Shown piece after piece: positions 16,708-26,463 of a DNA stretch of 48,345 bases. The position numbers and the translations under genes are program-made. The first letter of the stretch is position 1; each line of letters opens with the position of its first letter. The stretch is from Candidatus Bathyarchaeota archaeon. GTDB taxonomy: Archaea; Thermoproteota; Bathyarchaeia; Bathyarchaeales; DTEX01. The DNA is taken from contig JAGTRI010000009.1 in NCBI GenBank assembly GCA_018397065.1, positions 1-48,345 of the forward strand, in the 5' to 3' direction. The notes under the pieces are model-generated. The model did no database searches, was not told the DNA's origin, and saw only the letters and a list, made by a program, of their open reading frames with translations.

Positions 16708-17064
16708 ATAAACAACACAACGGCAACACCAAAAATCCTAAATTCATAATAACTCAATTACGCTAACTCACATACTGAAAACGACTCTAAACAAAAATCA
16801 CTGAATCCACAGAGCCTATATAAAGAAAAAAGTTTCAACACGCACAGAACAACAGCAAAACAGGAGCAGAATGGCCAAAAAAGCTGACCAGACTATATAT
16901 ACTCCTCCTACCTCAATATGCACAGCTAATACCATCATTCACAAAAACAACGCAACACAGTTAGACATACTGAACTTTTATCTAAAAACTTCAAGTAGGT
17001 ATTAAATAGTAACACATAATATAAATTACTTCAAGAACCGAACGCAAGCTCAAAACAAACCAAA
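16708..17064. other. 357-nt AT-rich intergenic region
   Basis: No gene-like frame or RNA is seen on either strand. GGTATTAAATAGTAACAC near 16996-17013 is a TATA candidate about 60 nt before the aminopeptidase gene, and an alternating TATATATA near 16894-16901 is a second AT-rich element. Confidence 0.4.
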
Positions 17065-18231
17065 ATGAAGGCCACTGATATGATTACGAAAGAAAAAATT
17101 CGAAAGTGCGCAGAAGCGATTGTGAACGGAATGAACCTCAAAAAAGGAGAAGCAGTCATCATAAGAGGTGGAGCGCACACACAAGAACTGCTCGAAGAAA
17201 TTGGCATACTCTGCTACCACAAAGGTGCCCACCCGCTAATTATGGCAACCACAGACGAGTACTCAGCCAGAGTCTACGACGAAATTCCAGAAAGAACCCT
17301 AAGAGAAACCCCAAAGCACTACCTAGCAGCAATAAAAGAATCAGACGCATACATAACAATTGAACCATTCAAAGACCCGACAATCCAAACGAAGTTTCCA
17401 CGAGAAAAAATCGCAGCAAGAACCGAGGCAAACGTCCCAATAAGAAAGGTCCTCTACGGAGAAGACGGCGGACCAGGCAAAAAATGGACCTACGCAGGGT
17501 GGCCTACACCTGAAGCTGCAAGGTTCTACGGTGTAGAATATGAAGACCTTGAAAGACTAATCATAGACGGCATAGCGGTCCCTGCTTCCACCCTTAGACA
17601 GAACACCTCAAGGCTTGCTGAACTTCTAAGAGGCGCAGATGTATTGCACATAACCGATGACGAGGGCACCGACTTCACGTGCAGAATAAGAGGAAGACGA
17701 ATAAACGAAGACGATGGCCTAATTGACGAGTATGACGTAAGAAACGGCGACCTCGGAAACAACCTTCCCGCAGGAGAAATCTTCATTGCACCTCACGAAA
17801 CCTACGGCGAAGGAAGTCTCTTCTGCCCAGTTACAATAGATCGCTTCACAAACAAGATCATAAGAAACGCAATGTTACATTTCAAAAATGGAAAACTAAT
17901 CCTCGAAGAATGCACAGCTGAAGTTAACGAAGACCAAATGATCGACTCCTTCAACCGTTGCCTAGAGATTGACAGCAAAGAAAGAGAAGTTCGAACAACG
18001 AACATAGCGGAACTTGGCATAGGATGCAACCCAGCAATCGACAAAGCCATCGGCTACATACTCACTGACGAAAAACTCATCGGCTCAATTCACGTAGCAT
18101 TCGGCTCGAACCTCAGTTACGGTGGAACCTCAAAATCAAGCATGCACTGGGATTTCGTCACAAGCCCAACTGCAACAATTGAAAGATTAGACACAAAACA
18201 GAAAATCATGCTTCATGGCTCGATAATGTAA
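17065..18231 (+). CDS. Aminopeptidase, M29 (thermophilic) family
   Basis: A 388-residue cytoplasmic metallo-aminopeptidase that removes N-terminal residues using two metal ions. Family landmarks in the C-terminal half: LPAGEIFIAPHE (metal-ligand Glu), IAELGIGCNP (Glu), GSIHVAFGSNLSYGG (His) and SSMHWDFV (His and Asp), all in the expected order. The N-terminal part (KKGEAVIIRGGAHTQELLEEI) matches family members. ATG 17065 or ATG 17080 could start it. It is alone between the small-ORF region and mvaS, with its own promoter candidate. Confidence 0.88.
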   Translation: MKATDMITKEKIRKCAEAIVNGMNLKKGEAVIIRGGAHTQELLEEIGILCYHKGAHPLIMATTDEYSARVYDEIPERTLRETPKHYLAAIKESDAYITIEPFKDPTIQTKFPREKIAARTEANVPIRKVLYGEDGGPGKKWTYAGWPTPEAARFYGVEYEDLERLIIDGIAVPASTLRQNTSRLAELLRGADVLHITDDEGTDFTCRIRGRRINEDDGLIDEYDVRNGDLGNNLPAGEIFIAPHETYGEGSLFCPVTIDRFTNKIIRNAMLHFKNGKLILEECTAEVNEDQMIDSFNRCLEIDSKEREVRTTNIAELGIGCNPAIDKAIGYILTDEKLIGSIHVAFGSNLSYGGTSKSSMHWDFVTSPTATIERLDTKQKIMLHGSIM

Positions 18232-18355
18232 CACCAACCTCGATGCTGAAAAACTCCGCAATTAATAGACGCTAAAGGTTTTTTAAAAAAATTCTAAATC
18301 ACCAGAAAGTATTATATTCTATACGCATGTAAGTTGAGAACACTTTAACAATTAA

Positions 18356-19738
18356 ATGGGTGAAACCCTTTTGATGAAACAAGTCGGCATCGACGACATA
18401 GCCACGTACGTTCCAAAAATATACCTAGACGCAGAAGACATGGCTAAAGCCCGAGGCGTACCGCCAGAAAAAATAACTAAGGGACTTGGAATAGAGAAAC
18501 TATCAATCCCAGACGCACACGAAGACGCCGCGACCATGGCTGCCATGGCAACCTTAATGCTTATGGAAAAAAATAATCTGCAGCCAGAAGACATCGACTT
18601 TATACATGTTGCAACTGAAACAGGCCCAGACGCCTCAAAACCCATTTCCTGCTACGTCCAAGGCATGCTTGAACAAAGATACGGCAAAGGCAGCTTCGAT
18701 CACATCGGCGCACCTGAAACAAAGTTTGCATGTGTAGGCGCAACATACGCAATGATCGACCGCCTTGCTTACATTGCCTCAGGCTGGAACAGGGCACCTT
18801 ACTCAATCGTCGTTGCCACAGACATCGCAAAATATGAACTTAACTCGTCTGGAGAGCCAACCCAAGGCGCAGCGGCAATTGCTTTACTATTAAAGGAAAA
18901 TCCGCGTCTTTTGGTTTACGAGCCTCAGTTTACGGGTTTCGGAACAGTTGATGACCGAGACTTTTTCAGGCCAGTCGAACGGACAACAGCAGTGGTTAAC
19001 GGACAATACTCTGTCGGCTGCTATCTTAGAGACATGAGAATCGCAACAGACGCCTACAAGCGAAACATGGTGAAGGCTGGAATGCTGAAATCGCTCAATG
19101 AAAGCTTAATGGACAAAATTGACCTAGCATCTTTCCATTCTCCTTTCCCAAAAATGGTCCAATACGCCTTCGCATCATTCTTAATACACGACTGGAGAAA
19201 TCTGCCAAAATGGAATCAGATATCCCAAAAAATCGGTCCAGAACCAAGCAGAGAAAAAATGACTGATGTAGAATTTTACATTTCTGACAACTACAAAGAT
19301 TATCGAAAAAATTTCACAAACACAGAGGAGTTCATAAAGGAATACGAAGCAAAAGTTGCCGATTCACTTAAAGCAATAAGCTTAATCGGCAACTCTTACA
19401 CAGCCTCTGTTTGGCTAGGCGTAGCAAGCCATTTCGAACACAGAAAAGACGACCTAACAGGAAAACGAATAGGCATAGGATCATACGGCAGCGGAAGCAG
19501 CGCAATCGTATGCAGCTTCATCGTCCAACCAGAATACAAAGAAGTGGTTAAAAACATCAAGCTTACCTACAAACTCAACAAGAGACAGAAAATATCAGTA
19601 GACGTTTACGAAGACCTCCACGAAGGAAGACGCAAGCTAAACGAAAGCATAAACCCACCCAAAAACGAATTCGTGCTAGATTCAATTGGCACAAGCGAAA
19701 CAGACTTTGGGTACAGATACTACAAATACATAGAATAA
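18356..19738 (+). CDS. mvaS: Hydroxymethylglutaryl-CoA synthase
   Basis: Condenses acetyl-CoA and acetoacetyl-CoA to HMG-CoA in the mevalonate route to archaeal isoprenoid lipids. Catalytic residues are visible: E89 in VATETGPD, nucleophile C126 in KFACVGAT and H261 in FHSPFPKM. At 460 residues it is clearly longer than the roughly 350-residue archaeal synthases and nearer the bacterial/eukaryal form. It is not followed by the usual thiolase and DUF35 genes, so it may be of transferred origin (inference). ATG 18356 or ATG 18374 (MKQVGIDDIATYVP) could be the start; family homology begins at the latter. Confidence 0.9.
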   Translation: MGETLLMKQVGIDDIATYVPKIYLDAEDMAKARGVPPEKITKGLGIEKLSIPDAHEDAATMAAMATLMLMEKNNLQPEDIDFIHVATETGPDASKPISCYVQGMLEQRYGKGSFDHIGAPETKFACVGATYAMIDRLAYIASGWNRAPYSIVVATDIAKYELNSSGEPTQGAAAIALLLKENPRLLVYEPQFTGFGTVDDRDFFRPVERTTAVVNGQYSVGCYLRDMRIATDAYKRNMVKAGMLKSLNESLMDKIDLASFHSPFPKMVQYAFASFLIHDWRNLPKWNQISQKIGPEPSREKMTDVEFYISDNYKDYRKNFTNTEEFIKEYEAKVADSLKAISLIGNSYTASVWLGVASHFEHRKDDLTGKRIGIGSYGSGSSAIVCSFIVQPEYKEVVKNIKLTYKLNKRQKISVDVYEDLHEGRRKLNESINPPKNEFVLDSIGTSETDFGYRYYKYIE

Positions 19739-19855
19739 AAGAAAAATTAACCCAAACCACACCAACACATACCACTCATTCTTAGAATAGGGCAAAAATG
19801 AAATACTAGGTCAGCGTATGCATCTCCAACCCACCTTGTTGGAATTGGGATGTAT

Positions 19856-21046
19856 ATGAAAATAACCGACCTAAAATGTGCAATTATCGGGCAAAACCCC
19901 GTTGTCCGCATAACAACCGATGAAGGCATATACGGAATTGGAGAAATCGAATCTCCAAAAGCCTACATAAAACCTCATGTGATGTATTATAAACAATTCA
20001 TCGTTGGACAGGACCCCACAAACGTAGAAAGAGTGATGCTCAGAATCAGGAACCTTGGAAGCTTCAAACCCTGGGGAAGCGCCGTAAGCGCGATCGAAAT
20101 GGCACTTTGGGACATAGCTGGAAAAGCTGCTGGACTTCCAGTCTACAAGCTGCTTGGAGGAAAAATCCGAGACAAAGTCCGCGTGTACAACGGCGGAGTA
20201 AGGTTTCCCATGAAAGGAAGTTCCCCAGAAGACTACGCGGAAGTCATGCAAAAAATGAAAAACGCGAAAGAAGGCTTCACAATCATAAAGCAGCCCATAA
20301 GCTTCCACGGCGGAGCACACAGAGTTGTCCCAAACTTCTTCTACGGCGAAGTAGAAGACGGGTCTCCATACATAAGCCGCGGACTCTTAACAGAAAAAGG
20401 ACTGAAGTACCTCATTGAATGCGTGAAAGCAATGAAAGAGGTCCTTGGAGACGAGGTTGGTCTCGCTTTAGACTGTGGACCAGGCTGGGTTTTACCATCA
20501 GCAATCAAGTTCGCCAAAGCCATGGAGCCATTCAACGTAATGTGGCTTGAAGACATGATAACAGGCGACTACACACCTTACGTATTGGCTGACGTCTACC
20601 GCGAGGTCACCCGTTCCACAAGCACAAATATTCATACCGGCGAACAAATTTACCTCAGACAAAACTTCAAAGACCTCATAGAAAAGCACGCTGTTAACAT
20701 AATTGGCCCAGACCCATGTGACATTGGAGGAATAGCGGAACTCAAGTGGACAGCTGAGTACGCTGACCTACATGGAATCCTCGTCGCTCCACACGGAGTC
20801 TTCAATGGCTTATTTGGGCTTGCTGCCCAGGTTCACATGTGCGCAACGCTACCTAAGAACTACATTGCCTTTGAGTACCCTGTTGGAAGACCAGAATGGT
20901 GGTACGACATAGTCGAAGGGCTGCCAAACCCAATAGTTAAAGACGGATTCATAGAAGTCTGGGATTCACCAGGCATGGGCGTCGACTTCAACGAAAAAGC
21001 TGCAAGAAAATATCTCCGCGAGGAAGACAAAGACTTCTTTGACTAA
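19856..21046 (+). CDS. Enolase-superfamily sugar-acid dehydratase (mandelate racemase type)
   Basis: A 396-residue mandelate racemase/muconate lactonising-type enzyme. The capping domain begins MKITDLKCAIIG, with EIALWDIAGK-like text at IEMALWDIAGKAAGLPVYKLLGG. Barrel metal ligands are probably Asp in LALDCGPGW, Glu in WLEDMITGDY and Glu in IHTGEQIY, and the base/acid His comes from LVAPHGVFNG. This layout fits the galactonate/gluconate dehydratase branch, which dehydrates sugar acids to 2-keto-3-deoxy acids. ATG 19856 is preferred to ATG 19850 because homology starts there. It fits the sugar-oxidising enzymes elsewhere in the window; the substrate is not known. Confidence 0.85.
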   Translation: MKITDLKCAIIGQNPVVRITTDEGIYGIGEIESPKAYIKPHVMYYKQFIVGQDPTNVERVMLRIRNLGSFKPWGSAVSAIEMALWDIAGKAAGLPVYKLLGGKIRDKVRVYNGGVRFPMKGSSPEDYAEVMQKMKNAKEGFTIIKQPISFHGGAHRVVPNFFYGEVEDGSPYISRGLLTEKGLKYLIECVKAMKEVLGDEVGLALDCGPGWVLPSAIKFAKAMEPFNVMWLEDMITGDYTPYVLADVYREVTRSTSTNIHTGEQIYLRQNFKDLIEKHAVNIIGPDPCDIGGIAELKWTAEYADLHGILVAPHGVFNGLFGLAAQVHMCATLPKNYIAFEYPVGRPEWWYDIVEGLPNPIVKDGFIEVWDSPGMGVDFNEKAARKYLREEDKDFFD

Positions 21047-21111
21047 AACCAAAAGAAACAAGCTTAGGCGGACGAACAAGAAGACTCAACAAAGATGCTG
21101 AATGACCAGCC

Positions 21112-22392
21112 ATGTCTAACAATGTTAATCCTAATCTTACAAAAGAACCAAAAAGATACACGGTCTCGATTGTCAGGGGAGAAAACATTGTAGACCGAGT
21201 AAACAAAGCAATCGAGCTCATCGGCGGAATGAAAAGATTTGTTAAGAAAGGCGACAAAGTTCTAATCAAAGCTAACCTCGTAGATGGCAAACCCTACGAA
21301 ACCGGTGAAACAGTTCACCCAGAAACAATTCGAACAATAATTAAGCAGGCAAAGACGGCTGAAGCTTCACAAATTAAGGTTGGAGACGCCGTTACATCTT
21401 GGGACATGACACTGTATAATACAGTGGCAAAAATCGCAGAGGAAGAAGGAGCTGAATGGGTCGACCTTGGACGAAGCCCAAGAGCTGAAGTTAAAGTCGA
21501 GAATCCTGTTTTCTTCGAAAAAGTAAGCGTTGCCAAGGAATTGGTTGAATGTGACGTATTGATTAATGTTGGCACGTTAAAGACTCATCACCTAGCCGGC
21601 GTAACTGTTGCCATGAAAAACTTGTACGGCGTCCTTGAGCTACAGGACCGCATAAAATATCATCGTCTTGACAAAATCGAAGAAGTCATCGTTGATCTGA
21701 ACCTCGTTAAACCAAGCAGCCTAATCGTTGTCGACGGAGGCTACACAACTCATCACTGGCCAGCGTTCGAAGTGCAGAAAATGGATCTCGCCATGGCAGG
21801 AGACAACGTGGTCTTGGTAGACGCGGTCGCAGCAAAAGTTATGGGAGCAGATCCAAAAGCGATACGGTACCTAAGATGGGCAGAGGAACACGGCTTAGGG
21901 TCAGCTGACATAGAAAAAAATCGAATTTTGGGACTAACAATTGAAGAAGCTTATCGAGCGAAAACGGTGAACATGGTAGACTACATCAACAAAGAAAGCG
22001 AAAACATAAAAATCATTATTCAGGGCGCATGCACCGGATGTTACGGTCGCCTTTCCACTGTGACGATGCAAAGATTTGACATAAACTCTGCGAAAACGAA
22101 ACTTTATATACTAATGGGGCCAAACGCAAAACTGCCAAATCCAATGGAGAAAGATGCAACATGCATACTTTGCGGCAACTGCCTTGCTCCAACATTCTAC
22201 AATAGGCTACAAGGAACACATGTCCCAGGCTGCCCTCCGGATCTCGAAGCCTTTGCACAGGAACTAAGCAACTATTTGTCACCTAGACGCCGCTTGACAC
22301 GTCAAGAATGGGAGAAAATACACAAAGACATGGAAGCAAAGGGCATTAAGCTACCAAAAGACTTCAAGCCGCCATTCTCTCAGGAACAGTAA
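21112..22392 (+). CDS. DUF362 iron-sulfur protein
   Basis: A 426-residue DUF362 protein. Landmarks: KGDKVLIKANLVDG, VHPETIRTIIKQAK, DVLINVGTLKTHHLAGVTVAMKNLYG, which defines the family, and SSLIVVDGGYTTHH. Later cysteines (GACTGCYGR; CILCGNCLAPT; GCPPD) could bind a Fe-S cluster. Role unknown; members are often near redox or sugar-catabolic genes. The start is 66 nt after the enolase-superfamily gene and in the same direction, so they may be co-transcribed. It converges on nadA. Confidence 0.82.
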   Translation: MSNNVNPNLTKEPKRYTVSIVRGENIVDRVNKAIELIGGMKRFVKKGDKVLIKANLVDGKPYETGETVHPETIRTIIKQAKTAEASQIKVGDAVTSWDMTLYNTVAKIAEEEGAEWVDLGRSPRAEVKVENPVFFEKVSVAKELVECDVLINVGTLKTHHLAGVTVAMKNLYGVLELQDRIKYHRLDKIEEVIVDLNLVKPSSLIVVDGGYTTHHWPAFEVQKMDLAMAGDNVVLVDAVAAKVMGADPKAIRYLRWAEEHGLGSADIEKNRILGLTIEEAYRAKTVNMVDYINKESENIKIIIQGACTGCYGRLSTVTMQRFDINSAKTKLYILMGPNAKLPNPMEKDATCILCGNCLAPTFYNRLQGTHVPGCPPDLEAFAQELSNYLSPRRRLTRQEWEKIHKDMEAKGIKLPKDFKPPFSQEQ

Positions 22393-22462
22393 AGGAGACC
22401 TGTAATATGAAAATTAAGAATCATAAAACATTTTCACTTTTCATATTGAATCGTCAAGAAAT

Positions 22463-23374
22463 CTACTTTAACATGAATTCAAGCGCTTTTCGAGCTTTAT
22501 AAGCCATCTCAGCAGGAACCTTTACAACGTAACGTTCGTTTTTCAACGAAAGATAAAGCTTCTCAAGAGTGTGCAGCTTCATGTTTACGCATATTGCTTC
22601 GTTGTTTGCTGGAATAAAAACAGCGTCTTTCCGTATGTCCTGAAGTTTATGAAGCAGTCCAACTTCCGTTGCTACAATGAACTTTTTTGCTGGAGACTCC
22701 TTTGCTCTCTTGCACATTTTCGAGGTGCTTCCAACACAATCAGCGACCTTGCAAACCTCTGGATCACATTCTGGATGAACTAGAACCTCAGCGTCAGGGT
22801 GAATTCTCTTCAGTTTCAAAATAGACTCTTTACTAAAGAGCTTGTGAACAGGACAGAAGCCGAAGGTTGGAATACTAACTAAGTGCTTCTTTGTAAAATT
22901 AGATGTATAGTGCGCAAGGTTTGTATCTGGACCGAAAAGAACAAGGTCTGAATCAACCTTGTTGACAATTTCTGCTGAGTTTGAGGAGGTGCAGACAGCG
23001 CCGCATTCAGCCTTTGCCTCTGCCAAGGTATTGATGTATAAAACGATTTTGGCATCCTGATGTTCTTTACGATAGACTCTAACGAGTTCAGCTGGCAGCA
23101 TCGCAGCCATGGGGCAAAGCGCATTCACGTCCGGTATCAAAACCTTCTTTTCTGGGTTAAGAATTGCAGCTGTCTCCGCCATGAACGTTACACCACAGAA
23201 AACGATGATCTTCGCGTCTGTTTCAGATGCGCGAATTGAAAGCTCTAAGCTGTCTCCTACGAAGTCCGCCAAGTCTTGGATTTCTGGACGTTGATAATAA
23301 TGGGCAAGAACAACGGCTTGTTTGCTTTTTTTTAATGCTTCGATCTTCTTTTTAAGGCTAAGATCATCAATCAT
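22463..23374 (-). CDS. nadA: Quinolinate synthase A
   Basis: Makes quinolinate from iminoaspartate and dihydroxyacetone phosphate for NAD synthesis, using a 4Fe-4S cluster. At 303 residues it is the compact archaeal form. Cluster cysteines are C87 (NALCPMA), C174 (FGFCPVH) and C262 (AICVNM), with the spacing known from archaeal NadA. Triplicated-domain motifs VVLAHYYQRPEIQDLADFVGDS and HPECDPEV are present. No nadB or nadC is nearby. On the minus strand a TATA box (23400-23410) sits about 31 nt before ATG 23374, so the mRNA is nearly leaderless. Confidence 0.95.
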   Translation of the reverse strand: MIDDLSLKKKIEALKKSKQAVVLAHYYQRPEIQDLADFVGDSLELSIRASETDAKIIVFCGVTFMAETAAILNPEKKVLIPDVNALCPMAAMLPAELVRVYRKEHQDAKIVLYINTLAEAKAECGAVCTSSNSAEIVNKVDSDLVLFGPDTNLAHYTSNFTKKHLVSIPTFGFCPVHKLFSKESILKLKRIHPDAEVLVHPECDPEVCKVADCVGSTSKMCKRAKESPAKKFIVATEVGLLHKLQDIRKDAVFIPANNEAICVNMKLHTLEKLYLSLKNERYVVKVPAEMAYKARKALEFMLK

Positions 23375-23677
23375 CTAGCACACCACTTTATCTCATATTA
23401 CTTTTAAATGAACTATGAAACATGCTTAGTTATGTTAAGTATCAAGCCAAAATCAAACATGCTCGACGCATATTAAGATAGTGCTAACGTGTCTTTTAAT
23501 ATATAATAAGAATTAAAAATATTTTAGCAACGGTGTGATTTTTAACTAGATACTTATGTAGAAGAATATATGTTAATATGATCAAGATGGGAAGAACCTA
23601 ATGACACACAAAACAAGTGATACTTATTCAATTCTATAAGGAAAAAATTTATGTGGTTTGGTTCATGAAATATCTCT
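23375..23677. other. 303-nt divergent AT-rich promoter region
   Basis: This separates nadA (minus) from the UROD-family gene (plus). It holds the nadA TATA box CATTTAAAAGT (minus, 23400-23410) and the plus-strand AT run TCTTTTAATATATAATAAG near 23491-23509, about 170 nt before ATG 23678. A 12-codon frame near 23600 is too short to call. No RNA gene is seen. The AT-rich stretch that continues to about 31 kb starts here. Confidence 0.4.
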
Positions 23678-24793
23678 ATGAACGTGCTAGAAAGGCTTTT
23701 AGCAGTCTTCTCAAGGAAAAAACCTGATGTTATGCCTTGGTTCGCTGATTTAACATACTGGTATAAAGCGAAATCGTATAAAAATGAATTACCATCTAAG
23801 TATTTAGGTGAAAGTGGACAGATACGGCTTTATAGAAAATTAGGTTGTGGCAGTCACGAAGAATTATACAATTTACCAGGTGAAGTAACATATTATGGTA
23901 TTAAGCGCATCAACTCGTTGGAATCGTTTGATGATGGAACAAAGGTTTTTGAGGAGAAATACAGTACTCCGTTAGGTGACATTTTTGGGGTAACGAAGTT
24001 TGTGCCTCAGTCATTTAGTTCTGCTCATATAAAATATCCAGTTGCGACAAAGCAAGATCTTCGGGTTATTCAATACATTTATAAAAATCAAGAGTTTAAA
24101 TCAGATTATGCCATTCAACATGATAAGCTGAAAAAATGGAGAGGAATAGGACTTGTAAGCTCTCTTCCACCTCGTACTCCATTCCAACGGATGATCGTTG
24201 AGTGGGCTGGTGTAACTAATACTATTATGTTAATGATGAAAGAGAGAGAAGAGTTCGAAGAAACCCTTCAAATAATGGCTGAGGCAGATGATTCAATATA
24301 CGAGGCAGTTTGTGAATCTCCCGCTCCTGCCGTCTATTTTGGCGAAAACATAACAAGCGATGTTATCTCGCCGAGCATCTTCAAGAGGTATCATATGCCT
24401 TATTATAAAAAAAGGGTGAATCAACTTCATGCTGCTGGAAAATTTGTCTATGTACATATTGATGGTACATTAAGAGGAGTTTTACCTTTGATAGAATTTA
24501 CGAATATTGATTGTGCTCAATCAATCACTCCGGCACCTGTAGGCGACATTAATGTAGAGAAGTTACGCGAGGCTGCAGGACAAAATATCATATTGTGGGG
24601 TGGTCTTCCAGGTGTCTACTTTAGCCATTTGTATCCCGAGAAGAACCTTAGACAAATGGCGTTAAAGGTTATAAAATATCATTTAGAAGGATATAAATTT
24701 ATTATGGGTGTTGCTGATCAAGTTCCACCAGACGGTGACATCAACCGTGTAAAGAATATAACAGAGATAATCGAGAAACACGCGAGGTATTAG
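23678..24793 (+). CDS. Uroporphyrinogen decarboxylase-family protein (MtaA-like)
   Basis: A 371-residue UROD-fold TIM barrel. The text VYVHIDGTLRGVLPLIEFTN, DCAQSITPAPVGDINVEKLREAAG and LWGGLPGVYFSH is typical of the UROD/MtaA-type methyltransferase branch in archaea, where many members move methyl groups to cobamide or coenzyme M rather than making haem. No haem genes are nearby, so a methyl-transfer or sugar-associated role is more likely than true HemE. A zinc-ligand pattern (HxC...C) as in MtaA is not obvious. Substrate unknown. Confidence 0.75.
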   Translation: MNVLERLLAVFSRKKPDVMPWFADLTYWYKAKSYKNELPSKYLGESGQIRLYRKLGCGSHEELYNLPGEVTYYGIKRINSLESFDDGTKVFEEKYSTPLGDIFGVTKFVPQSFSSAHIKYPVATKQDLRVIQYIYKNQEFKSDYAIQHDKLKKWRGIGLVSSLPPRTPFQRMIVEWAGVTNTIMLMMKEREEFEETLQIMAEADDSIYEAVCESPAPAVYFGENITSDVISPSIFKRYHMPYYKKRVNQLHAAGKFVYVHIDGTLRGVLPLIEFTNIDCAQSITPAPVGDINVEKLREAAGQNIILWGGLPGVYFSHLYPEKNLRQMALKVIKYHLEGYKFIMGVADQVPPDGDINRVKNITEIIEKHARY

Positions 24794-24863
24794 TTGAAAA
24801 ATAGCCAAAAAATAGTTTTTGCACTCATCAATGACATTTTAGTTTATGTAATTTTATGCTTCC

Positions 24864-26264
24864 TTATTCTCTAATGAGTCTTACTAAATGAACAGCATAT
24901 CTCTTCATAGTTTGTTCTATTTCTAGTTTTGCTGTATCATATACATCTGATTTTATTAGGTCAAAGTCCTCCTCGCTATCGATAGCATAAAGCTCAAGTC
25001 GGAATCTCCCTTCTTCAAATGGTAGATCACTTATTCTTAGGTTATAGCCATTAAACTCAAAACCAAAGTTACTAATTAGAATTGTAACGGTCTCGTTATT
25101 AGGAGAAATACCAGCAATTACTGCAAAGCCTTTGCTATTCGATCCTGTACATAATAAGCGGTTTGGCGTTTCAATTAGCATCTTGAAAGCCATAAATACA
25201 TAATACGCTTTATGTGGAACACCGTTCTTGTCAAATAGCCCTCCCCATGGCCACGTATCTCCGCGATAAAATGTGGCAATATCGGGAGGATTATCCTGCA
25301 AGTAAATCATGGTTGAGGCGATGAAAGCTGCCACTTTTGAGCTTTTAAATTCTATTTCATAGTTTTCGCCAGGTTGGAAGTTCCATTCAGTTAGCAAGCT
25401 TTCTATCGAGGAAAAACCATTATTCTTCATGCATTCATGAACTTTTTCAGCCCTAAAATATATGTCATAAGGTTCTTTAGAGTATGCATGCCATGAGATA
25501 AAGTCTATAGGGACGTTATTTGTCTTGCAGTATTTTAGAAACTGATCGAGGAATGTTATGTTCCAAGCTAGTGCTGGTCCGCCCACTTTTAGGTTTGGAT
25601 TGTAACTTTTAATTTCTTTAGCAGTAATATCGTAGAGTTGGCAATATTCCTCAGCTGTGCCAGTCCAGAATTGAGTTATGTCAGGCTCGTTCCATATCTC
25701 CCAATATTCTATATCGTAATTGTGACCATTAGCCCAACCATCGTTGTAATGTTTGATTATCTGAATACAAATCGTAGCCCACTTCAAATTATCTTTAGGT
25801 GGAACATTGTGAACTGGGTTGTCTTCCCAGCTATATCCCAAACGGTAAATTATCTCAGCTCCAATTGATATTATCGCCTGAATATTCTTATCTGTTTCAG
25901 TGAAATTATAATTCTCTGCAACTAGTGGATCTGCATCAAAATTTGGAAAGACCCGATGAATGTCAACTGCACCTGCTAGAGTAAAGAAATCATGCAACCT
26001 AATGTATCTAAATCCTGCTTCTTGATAATATTTCGAAAGGTCTACATTTCCGTCTTCTGATAAAGGTCCATTATTGACCCCTTGAAATGATTTTATGATA
26101 CCCACATGGCTTACACAGTTGACCTCTATTTTCATAAAGTTCTTACTGGTTACATGCATAAATATTGAAATTGCAGCCGCATAGAACATTATTAGGCAGA
26201 ACGTAAAAAGAGACTTCAATTTATGTTTTTTTAGAAATTGAATCAAAGATTGGATGTTGACCAA
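24864..26264 (-). CDS. Membrane-anchored glycoside hydrolase, GH39-like
   Basis: A 466-residue protein. An N-terminal helix (residues about 17-38, LFTFCLIMFYAAAISIFM) after a basic stretch acts as signal anchor, putting the catalytic domain outside the cell. The TIM barrel contains the clan-A acid/base E193 in YWEIWNEPD and the candidate nucleophile E293 in LLTEWNF, the arrangement of GH39 beta-xylosidases/iduronidases. The beta-rich C-terminus (about 370-466) is the usual sandwich. TTG 26264 start, with AGGTGA upstream on the minus strand. It suggests surface hydrolysis of plant or algal glycan; exact specificity unknown. Confidence 0.8.
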   Translation of the reverse strand: MVNIQSLIQFLKKHKLKSLFTFCLIMFYAAAISIFMHVTSKNFMKIEVNCVSHVGIIKSFQGVNNGPLSEDGNVDLSKYYQEAGFRYIRLHDFFTLAGAVDIHRVFPNFDADPLVAENYNFTETDKNIQAIISIGAEIIYRLGYSWEDNPVHNVPPKDNLKWATICIQIIKHYNDGWANGHNYDIEYWEIWNEPDITQFWTGTAEEYCQLYDITAKEIKSYNPNLKVGGPALAWNITFLDQFLKYCKTNNVPIDFISWHAYSKEPYDIYFRAEKVHECMKNNGFSSIESLLTEWNFQPGENYEIEFKSSKVAAFIASTMIYLQDNPPDIATFYRGDTWPWGGLFDKNGVPHKAYYVFMAFKMLIETPNRLLCTGSNSKGFAVIAGISPNNETVTILISNFGFEFNGYNLRISDLPFEEGRFRLELYAIDSEEDFDLIKSDVYDTAKLEIEQTMKRYAVHLVRLIRE

Positions 26265-26463
26265 ATCAATTCACCTATTTTAGTTTTAACTAGAAGTTAA
26301 TATCTTTACAAAGCCTTTGAGCGGTAAATATATATAAAAAAAAATTATATATAAATTAAATAAATTAAAATTAAGCATTGATCAAGAGGGACGAGAACTG
26401 TTTATTAAAAATTATATAGAGATTCTTAGGCTTTTATTTGCATTTTCAGTTATAATAACGTCA

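Noticed and set aside
16515-16757. An 80-residue minus-strand frame with a hydrophobic start
   Set aside because: It lies antisense to the GWE-containing small frame, which has better protein-like text; no ribosome binding site supports the minus frame.
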